Shown here piece after piece: positions 47,701 to 53,133 of a stretch of 53,133 nt of DNA; position 1 is the stretch's first letter, and every line of letters begins with the position of its first letter. The notes below the pieces were generated by a model. It was not told where the DNA came from. It saw only the letters and a list, made by a program, of their open reading frames with translations, and did not search any database. Location of the stretch: contig JAFGDW010000145.1 in NCBI GenBank assembly GCA_016931935.1, positions 1 to 53,133 of the forward strand, in the 5' to 3' direction. This stretch comes from Candidatus Zhuqueibacterota bacterium (GTDB lineage: Bacteria; Zhuqueibacterota; Zhuqueibacteria; Thermofontimicrobiales; Thiofontviventaceae). Both the position numbers and the translations under genes were made by a program.

Positions 47701-50700
47701 TTGAAATGCAGCGCTCTGGCCGGAATGCGGCGTGGCTGCAAAATCACGACACGTCAGTTTTACCTGTTCACCAGCGCGGCTAACAGTGACATTTCCCTTC
47801 CATTGGCCATTGGTGAACTCGATTTCTGTTGGAGAAATCGTACCCTCGCCGGTGCTCGATTGAATCCGCGCCCGCCCGTTAAATCCGGTAACCGGCGACC
47901 CGGCGACATCCATCGCAGCAATTGTAACGTTGAATGATTTTCCGGCTATTTGAGACTGAACCGCCTGAAATTCGAACCGATCCAGATTGCCCGGATTCAC
48001 ATTTAGCGTACTGCTCACTCCCTTGTGAATGGATGCATTGCTGACATCTTCCGCTGTCATGGAATGCGTACCGGCGCTGCCCATAATCACGGTGAATGTG
48101 GCCTTGCCATTCAACATGGAAGCGGCCTTTGGCAACAACGCCAGTGTATCGGTACAAACAATTTTTACACTATCGGTAATGCCCGCGACCAGGTTCCAGT
48201 GAGCATCCACCCCGTTGACCATTACATCGAACTGCGAACCAGTAAGTTGATCCAACACCGCGCCCGATTTTCCGGATTCCGTACCAGGGGCAGTTATCTC
48301 CCCGGGCAACAACACCTGAAGCCGTTCAAACGTACCAGCCACCACATTGAACTGTGCGCTTTCACCTTCATGGGGTGGACTGGCGCCATCACGGACATTG
48401 AGCACTACACCGTTACCGGCTTTCGTCAACACGATGTTACCAGTCCATTCACCTTTCACCAGGGGCCCGACCTGATTAGGAGTTACCGTTCCCTCAGCGG
48501 ATGAAGCAGCAAGCGATACAGTCCCTGTGAAATTTGACACATTATTATCATTATCATCGCGGGCACGAATGGTAATTTCGATAGGCTCGCCGGCAGTGAC
48601 CGTACCGCTAATACCTGTGATAGCAAAATGATCGAGATTCAATGGCAGCACAGTAATCAGCGGTGATTGTCCGGTTTGAACCTGAGGATTTGATTTATGG
48701 GTTACTGTCAAGGCATGGTCGCCATCACTATTGATGGTAACGCTGACGGTGTATGTTCCGGCGATTAATTGAATGCCTTCCGGGAGCGAAGCATTCGCAT
48801 CTGTTGCGCTCAGATCAACAGAATCGGATGACAAAGTAACGATGTTCCAGTAGGAATCCACCGCGTTTAGCACTACAAAAAAAGGTTGACCGACATTTTG
48901 TGACGCTGGTGATCCAACGAATCCCGGAGCGATCCCCGGCGTTGCGATCAGACCGGGAACCAGAATTTGCATCCGAGCCAATTGACCAGCCACGACTGTA
49001 AATTCATTGCTGCTTCCGGAATGGACTGGGGATGCGCCATCGGTCACTGTTAAGTACACACCTTCGGCAGCTTTTTTGAAAATCACATCACCTGTCCAGA
49101 CACCATTCAACAAATTAGCTGTCACCGGCATAATCGAGCCTTCTCCAGTGGATGCAGCCAGTGTCACGGCGCCGGCATAGGCTTGCACCGGATTATTCCG
49201 CGTGTCCACCGCCTGAATCGTGATCGAATGCGCTTGTCCGGCCACCACAGGGCCATTTATCGGTAGAATATTAAATTTGGCAATATTGCCCGGATTCACA
49301 TTCAGTGTGCTGCTAATTCCCGGTGTGATTTCCGGCGCAGTTTGATTATAAGCAGTAATCGTATGGGAACCGATACTGTTCATCGTCACCAGCATCTGAC
49401 GTGTGCCATTCACCAGTGATGCATCCGATGGCAAACCGGCGAGCTCGTCCGAGCTTTCCAGATGCACCACATCCATGCTGGATTGTACAACATTCCAGTG
49501 TGCATCGATGGCATTCACGCGCACCACAATTTCCGTTCCCGACATGATGCTGCTGCTTGATCCCGTCTTTCCCGGTGCAATGCCTGGCGTGCCGGTTTCC
49601 CCCGGGAGTAATACCTGGAGTTTTACTAACGCGCCCGCCACCACCTGGAATTGATTGCTAATTCCGGAATGGGATGGACTACCGCCATCGTTTACCTGTA
49701 TTGAAACGTTTGTAGCGGCTTTGGTGAAAATCAGATCGCCGGTCCACTCGCCTTCGATGAATGGCCCAACTCGTTCAGGCAGGATTGTACCAGCCCCGGT
49801 TGAGGCAGAGATATTCACGTGACCATCGAATCCGTAGACGCGTTCACTCGTTCCCGTCTGTGCCTGCAGCGTCACTCGCACTGGTGATCCGGCTGCGATT
49901 GAACCGGAAATATTGCTCACCACAAAGTGGTCGAGATTTTGTGGCAGAATAGTGATCAGTGGTGTCTGTCCGTTTTGAATCGCGGGATTTGTCAGGTGAA
50001 ATGCTGACACCGTGAATTCGCCTTCCGTGTTCATCGCCACAGTAACACTCCGCGATCCGTTGATCAAGCGACTGCTGGCTGGCAACGAAGCGTGGATGTC
50101 CGTTGCTGACACGCCGAATGAGTCGTTCGCGCTTGATACAGGATTCCAGTAGGAGTCGACACCATTCACTGTGACGCTGAACAGTTTTCCCAGGTTTTGC
50201 GCTTCCGGACTGCCGATATAACCTGGTATTTTTCCCGGCGTGGCGGTTTGCCCTGGTGCCAACACCTGGAGTTTTGTTATTGGGCCGGCTAATACCGTAA
50301 ATTCATTGCTGTTGCCGGTGTGTTCGGGGCTGCCACTATCGGTCACATGGATGGAAACACCATCGGCGGCCTTGGTGACATAACCATTGCCCGACCATGC
50401 ACCGTTAATGAGATTGGCCGTTGCCGGCGAGAAGGTTCCGTTTCCGGTTGATGCGGATAAAGAAATTGATCCCGAGAAATCGGAAACCGGATTCCCCAGT
50501 TGATCGACTGCAGTCACGATCATCCCGAATGGTGTACCCGCGGTTTTCGGACCATTGATTGCGTTGATCACAAAATGGTCAACATTACCGGGATTCACAC
50601 GAATGGCGCTGCTGATGCCAGATGACACAGAGGGATTAGTAACGTCTTCAGCCGTTACCGTTTGCAGGCCGTTCGTATTCAATGTTACCTGAAATTGCCG

Positions 50701-52368
50701 TGTGCCGTTTATCAACGACGCATCGTTGGGCAATTCCGCTTCAGGATCACTGCTTTCCAGGTGAATCACATCCGGCGTCGATGATACCACATTCCACCAT
50801 GCATCCACCGAATTCACACGTATCGTAATTGGTGTGCCAGCGAGAATTTCCTGAACTGCGCCAGATTTTCCCGGAGCAAGACCAGGCGTCGCTGATTCAC
50901 CGGGCATCAATACTTGCAACTTTGTGCTGGCTCCCGGCTGTACCTGAAACGAGTTGCTTGTGCCGGCATGCGGCGGTTGCAACCGGTCTTCAACCTCAAT
51001 TGCTGTACTTTGCGAGGCCTTTGTGATCGTAATGTTGCCCGTCCACTGGCCATTTGACATGTAAATATCGGTTGGTGAGAACGTACCTTCGCCTGTTCTC
51101 ACCGAGATGTCAATCGCGCCATTATAATCGTTTACCGGATTCCCGGCGGCATCTTTGGCAGAAATTGTTATTGAAAATGCCGAACCAGCAGTTCGGGGCG
51201 ATGAAATCGGCGCAATCACGAAATGATCCACGCCCTGCGCAATCACCGTTATATCGGAACTGGTGCTCGAAGCGATCGAGTGATCACTCATATCGATCGC
51301 AGTTACAGTTTTCTGACCAAACGATTTCAACTTGACTGCCAACGTCACCCGGCCATCACTCATTGCCTTTGTTGGTGGTAAGACAGCCTGATTATCACTC
51401 GAAGTAAGTGAAATTGTATGGTAGATATTCGTACGGGGATTGAAATAATCGTCTGTCGCGTATACATCAATGTAAAATTCAGTATTTGCTTGTTGATTGA
51501 GTGCAACACCAGATTTTCCGGTTGTGCTTCCGGGTAACGACGTTTCACCGGGAACAATGGTCAGGAGTTTGCTGAATTCACGCGGCTGAGCACAAAACCG
51601 ATTACTTTCGCCATCGATACCGTTGGCTTCAGCGCTCACCCACGCATCGCCTGTGACGCCCCAGCCTTTGGTCTTCTTACCGGCGCGGTAAATTTTGATC
51701 GTACCCTTCCAGCGGCCATCGACTAATTGCACGGTTTCAGGGTAAATGCGTCCGACACCATAATCGGTCGTTTCTGAAAGGTTCACGCTACCACTGTAAT
51801 TATACAGTCGATTTCCCTGTGAATCACGCGCTGTCACTTCCACATTTTTAATACTGTTCCCAACCGTTACTTCGCCGGGATATGCCCAGTACGGACTGCC
51901 AATATCGGAAATGGTAAAATAACTCAAATTTAGCACCGACACTGGCGGCGAGGTAACACCATTCACTGATGGATTGGAATTATCATGCGCGCTGATGGCC
52001 TGGGAACCCGACGAATTCAGCGTAATCGTCAACATTGCGGAACCGTTCACCAGGTTCAGCGGCAACGGTAACGACGCGTAAGGATCACTGGATGAAATCG
52101 AAATTTGATCTGAAATAGAGACTTTATTCCAGCTATCATCCACAGCATTGACAGTAATTATGAAAGGAATGCCAAGCGTTTGATCGCCCGGCGTCCCGGT
52201 ATAACCACCACCTGTCCCGGGGGCGGCAGTCATACCGGGGAGTAAAATTTGGAGCTTTGTAGCTTGCGCCTGAACAGCGCCCGCCAATACCAGCATCATA
52301 GCGATGGTCAAACCAATGACCATAGCTATCCGCTTTCGTACTAACAACTGAGCTCTCTCATTGTTCAT
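44734..52368 (-). CDS. Giant repetitive surface protein (Ig-like repeats, FlgD-Ig tail)
   Basis: 2544 residues from ATG 52368 (GGAGG seven bases upstream; a longer 5' frame has none). The signal peptide ends at VQAQ. The body is eleven copies of module A, each beginning with a KLQVLLPGETATPG-like phrase and containing VNAVDxxWN, and about ten copies of module B, beginning LDHFVIxxIxGPxxAG and containing GNPVxDFxG and ASTGxGT. They alternate with a period near 650 bases; between the tenth and eleventh A no B is present. Both resemble Big/invasin-type Ig folds. A final Ig domain and a variant tail (NYPNPFGVESDVTTIDYYL) close it. It is probably a long surface filament or adhesin exported by the type IX-like route. 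Confidence 0.9.
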   Translation of the reverse strand: MNNERAQLLVRKRIAMVIGLTIAMMLVLAGAVQAQATKLQILLPGMTAAPGTGGGYTGTPGDQTLGIPFIITVNAVDDSWNKVSISDQISISSSDPYASLPLPLNLVNGSAMLTITLNSSGSQAISAHDNSNPSVNGVTSPPVSVLNLSYFTISDIGSPYWAYPGEVTVGNSIKNVEVTARDSQGNRLYNYSGSVNLSETTDYGVGRIYPETVQLVDGRWKGTIKIYRAGKKTKGWGVTGDAWVSAEANGIDGESNRFCAQPREFSKLLTIVPGETSLPGSTTGKSGVALNQQANTEFYIDVYATDDYFNPRTNIYHTISLTSSDNQAVLPPTKAMSDGRVTLAVKLKSFGQKTVTAIDMSDHSIASSTSSDITVIAQGVDHFVIAPISSPRTAGSAFSITISAKDAAGNPVNDYNGAIDISVRTGEGTFSPTDIYMSNGQWTGNITITKASQSTAIEVEDRLQPPHAGTSNSFQVQPGASTKLQVLMPGESATPGLAPGKSGAVQEILAGTPITIRVNSVDAWWNVVSSTPDVIHLESSDPEAELPNDASLINGTRQFQVTLNTNGLQTVTAEDVTNPSVSSGISSAIRVNPGNVDHFVINAINGPKTAGTPFGMIVTAVDQLGNPVSDFSGSISLSASTGNGTFSPATANLINGAWSGNGYVTKAADGVSIHVTDSGSPEHTGNSNEFTVLAGPITKLQVLAPGQTATPGKIPGYIGSPEAQNLGKLFSVTVNGVDSYWNPVSSANDSFGVSATDIHASLPASSRLINGSRSVTVAMNTEGEFTVSAFHLTNPAIQNGQTPLITILPQNLDHFVVSNISGSIAAGSPVRVTLQAQTGTSERVYGFDGHVNISASTGAGTILPERVGPFIEGEWTGDLIFTKAATNVSIQVNDGGSPSHSGISNQFQVVAGALVKLQVLLPGETGTPGIAPGKTGSSSSIMSGTEIVVRVNAIDAHWNVVQSSMDVVHLESSDELAGLPSDASLVNGTRQMLVTMNSIGSHTITAYNQTAPEITPGISSTLNVNPGNIAKFNILPINGPVVAGQAHSITIQAVDTRNNPVQAYAGAVTLAASTGEGSIMPVTANLLNGVWTGDVIFKKAAEGVYLTVTDGASPVHSGSSNEFTVVAGQLARMQILVPGLIATPGIAPGFVGSPASQNVGQPFFVVLNAVDSYWNIVTLSSDSVDLSATDANASLPEGIQLIAGTYTVSVTINSDGDHALTVTHKSNPQVQTGQSPLITVLPLNLDHFAITGISGTVTAGEPIEITIRARDDNDNNVSNFTGTVSLAASSAEGTVTPNQVGPLVKGEWTGNIVLTKAGNGVVLNVRDGASPPHEGESAQFNVVAGTFERLQVLLPGEITAPGTESGKSGAVLDQLTGSQFDVMVNGVDAHWNLVAGITDSVKIVCTDTLALLPKAASMLNGKATFTVIMGSAGTHSMTAEDVSNASIHKGVSSTLNVNPGNLDRFEFQAVQSQIAGKSFNVTIAAMDVAGSPVTGFNGRARIQSSTGEGTISPTEIEFTNGQWKGNVTVSRAGEQVKLTCRDFAATPHSGQSAAFQVTPGEFTQLQVLVPGETGTPGIAPGKSGEASPQIVGDALVVIVNAVDSWWNPIPAATGTIGLTSTDTQANLPLDAALQTGTVTFSDMRFSSPGYWTITAHYKSGEQISSSTSSLIRVITGSVASFVFDPINSPQTAGDSIRIVVRAVDGSGSIVDSYNEAASMTVSTGPGTMIGSDIEFVNGMWQGSVRLTKSAQSVHLNIHDFADVVRGNSNPFTLVPGPLARLQVILDGETAQPGIGTGRQGTPAAQVIGVPFQVRVNTTDVWWNTVIPDSLPIYFASTDKLADVPADTIQTKSTTTYSMTLLTEGHHRIIVSSSKLSIQPDTSTTFYAQSGQIHHFVFSTIDSEFVAGRPFTIRIDAFNQYNYPVVDFEGDIIISASTGNGTITQTGVTLANGTWTGEIAVTKSDSAVILYAADYVPAPNTHTGFSNTFKIVPDTLAGLQVLLPGETATPGVGNARKGEPQSSIAGNAVTVNVRAVDAWWNIRTDVDSTIVLTTSDSFAVHEFQYTLTQGQAAIPINFRAARSHRIGARFMDADSLSNAWSDTVNIAAATFSQLVLLMPGETLLPGDTEESSLNTPGRAGKAIAQTSGLAFDVNVVAVDDYWNLVTNAPADRVSMFATDQNAIIYPPDTLLIAGQAQFSVTLSQGGNQVLRATNQTNTAIQTVNETVVEVIVGGLHYEIELPAEDIIAGEEFNLTVYFRNGIGETVASANQLVYVNAVKSDNMNEEAGELSLPSFNLQTGKRTVKEVMNQVGSIRFEVFDDLGNDIAYSDPIDVIAGRVKTIEIPEKAKELRALEKCTLTSVLKDGTDNPVAGEEVALQLVEGFGTLAQTSVVSDSSGTIRFEFTAGRTTESNIVRLSIDSLFVDMEIVINLTPSSQPNGVPLNYPNPFGVESDVTTIDYYLAEDADVSLRIYDLFGNLVWSRHINAGAEGARGRANSSHPNSITWNGTNDRGKMVGNGGYILVARAEANGRKIMDAKRKIAVLR

Positions 52369-52498
52369 AGCAAATCCTCCGACTGACATCACGTGTAACA
52401 CATATTTTATTCTTATTTTTCTTCTATCAAATCAACACGTATCACAATTGAAAGAACATGTAAAAATTCAATCCCTCCTCACGCAAACAGAGTGCCAT

Positions 52499-52518
52499 TT
52501 TGTGATCAATATCACAAA
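52499..52518. promoter_or_regulatory. Crp/Fnr-type operator upstream of the giant surface gene
   Basis: TTTGTGATCAATATCACAAA is an 8-base perfect palindrome containing TGTGA-N6-TCACA (52501-52516). It lies about 130 bases before the ATG of the giant gene, in the position expected for a regulator of the whole cluster. Confidence 0.6.
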
Positions 52519-53133
52519 CCAACGATTTGATCATTTGTTTTCCCGGAAGTTAACTGATAAATATTTTGTCATCGATGTCAATTTTGATACGGAAATTTGC
52601 ATACAGCTAATTGGGGATTTCAACCAAATTGCAGCAAATGAACCAAATTTCTAAGCGGCAAAATAGAAGAATTCGCTATTTTGTCAGGTCGAATGCATGA
52701 CTCAATATCAATTCTAACTTTTAATAAATTAAACTGAAATGTCTCATTCACCATTTAGAATTGTGAATCAGAAAAATTGTGTAAATTTTAAAATCGGGGG
52801 AAATCAACCAATGTGGCGCCTGAAATGAAAAGGATAGAATTCCATATTACACTTGAAACGATCATATTTTTTGGCTCCATTATAAGGATGATATTCAAAA
52901 ACAAGCTGGCTGCTTTTAGCTTTTCGTAAACGACCAAAGGCTAAAAGCCAATAGCGAACCGAAAACAGTGGCTAACGAAAGAAATTGACGGTTGCTTAAT
53001 CGATGGTTGCGAGTAGTATAATTTTAATTTTTCCACACATAGTAATTTCAGACATCATCGTAAATTAAATTAAAGTGAATAAAAACAATGAAAATACCTT
53101 CTCAAGTAAAACTGTGCATTTTTACTTTTCGGA
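52519..53133. other. Window end, no gene seen
   Basis: AT-rich sequence with two small hairpins: CAAAATAG-N9-CTATTTTG is nearly matched at about 52659-52683, and GCTTTTAGC / GCTAAAAGC at about 52914-52950. A short frame starting at ATG 53088 runs off the end but has no ribosome binding site. Confidence 0.4.

Noticed and set aside
44734..52368. CRISPR or tandem DNA repeat from the ~650-base periodicity
   Set aside because: The period is at protein level with diverged DNA and lies in one long open frame; there are no short repeat-spacer units.
52361..52654. Plus-strand open frame of 97 codons at the 5' side of the giant gene
   Set aside because: It overlaps the start and operator region of the giant gene and has no ribosome binding site or recognisable domain.
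53088..53133. Start of a gene (ATG AAA ATA CCT...) running off the window end
   Set aside because: Only 15 codons are visible, without a ribosome binding site, so it cannot be supported.

Overview
The window looks like chromosomal DNA of an FCB-superphylum bacterium, probably Calditrichaeota, KSB1 or a related lineage. Six secreted proteins end in an NYPNPFNP-type FlgD-Ig-like tail, the kind used by type IX-like secretion in these groups. A PorV/UPF0164-type barrel, seven-bladed SBBP propellers and a TPR histidine kinase agree with this. Base composition is moderately AT-rich. Most genes have a clear AGGAG-type ribosome binding site. No rRNA, tRNA or CRISPR array was recognised. The lineage is inferred from protein architecture only.

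Region 1 (1-8.9 kb) is a signalling block in decay. It contains an ExeA-type AAA ATPase/HD-GYP gene cut by one in-frame amber codon, two intact single-receiver proteins and an intact REC-PAS-PAS-HK-REC kinase. It also holds a REC-GGDEF pseudogene with four in-frame stops and a frameshift, a REC-PAS-HK pseudogene with a frameshift and a stop, and a kinase whose N terminus runs into palindromic repeats.

Region 2 (9.3-16 kb) holds a small HTH protein, a polytopic membrane protein overlapping a VWA lipoprotein, a secreted 5'-nucleotidase, cysK and a cysteine-free Rrf2 regulator (CymR-like pairing).

Region 3 (16-34 kb) has a hybrid histidine kinase, a TPR kinase/LuxR-type regulator pair, two secreted SBBP propellers, a GH16 glucanase, a cohesin-like beta-helix protein, and a protein carrying two cohesin-like modules plus a dockerin. 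An IS110 remnant lies at about 33.9-34.2 kb.

Region 4 (34.6-52.4 kb) is the most interesting part: nine genes on one strand. In transcription order they encode a ~2544-residue repeat surface protein, a PorV-like barrel with a FlgD-Ig domain, a ~1000-residue TPR protein, ExbB, ExbD, a second ExbD lacking the proton-carrying Asp, TonB, a FlgD-Ig/OmpA-like periplasmic protein and a sigma-54 activator. The set reads as a proton-motive-force-driven envelope machine with its own giant surface filament or adhesin. Its parts resemble both Bacteroidetes gliding (SprB with type IX secretion) and the Myxococcus Agl-Glt motor (one TolQ-like plus two TolR-like subunits). Function is inferred, not shown.

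Short palindromic and MITE-like repeats are scattered through the intergenic gaps, and at two places they touch the 5' ends of genes. Two perfect TGTGA-N6-TCACA palindromes, upstream of the giant gene and of the TPR kinase, suggest a Crp/Fnr-family regulator.
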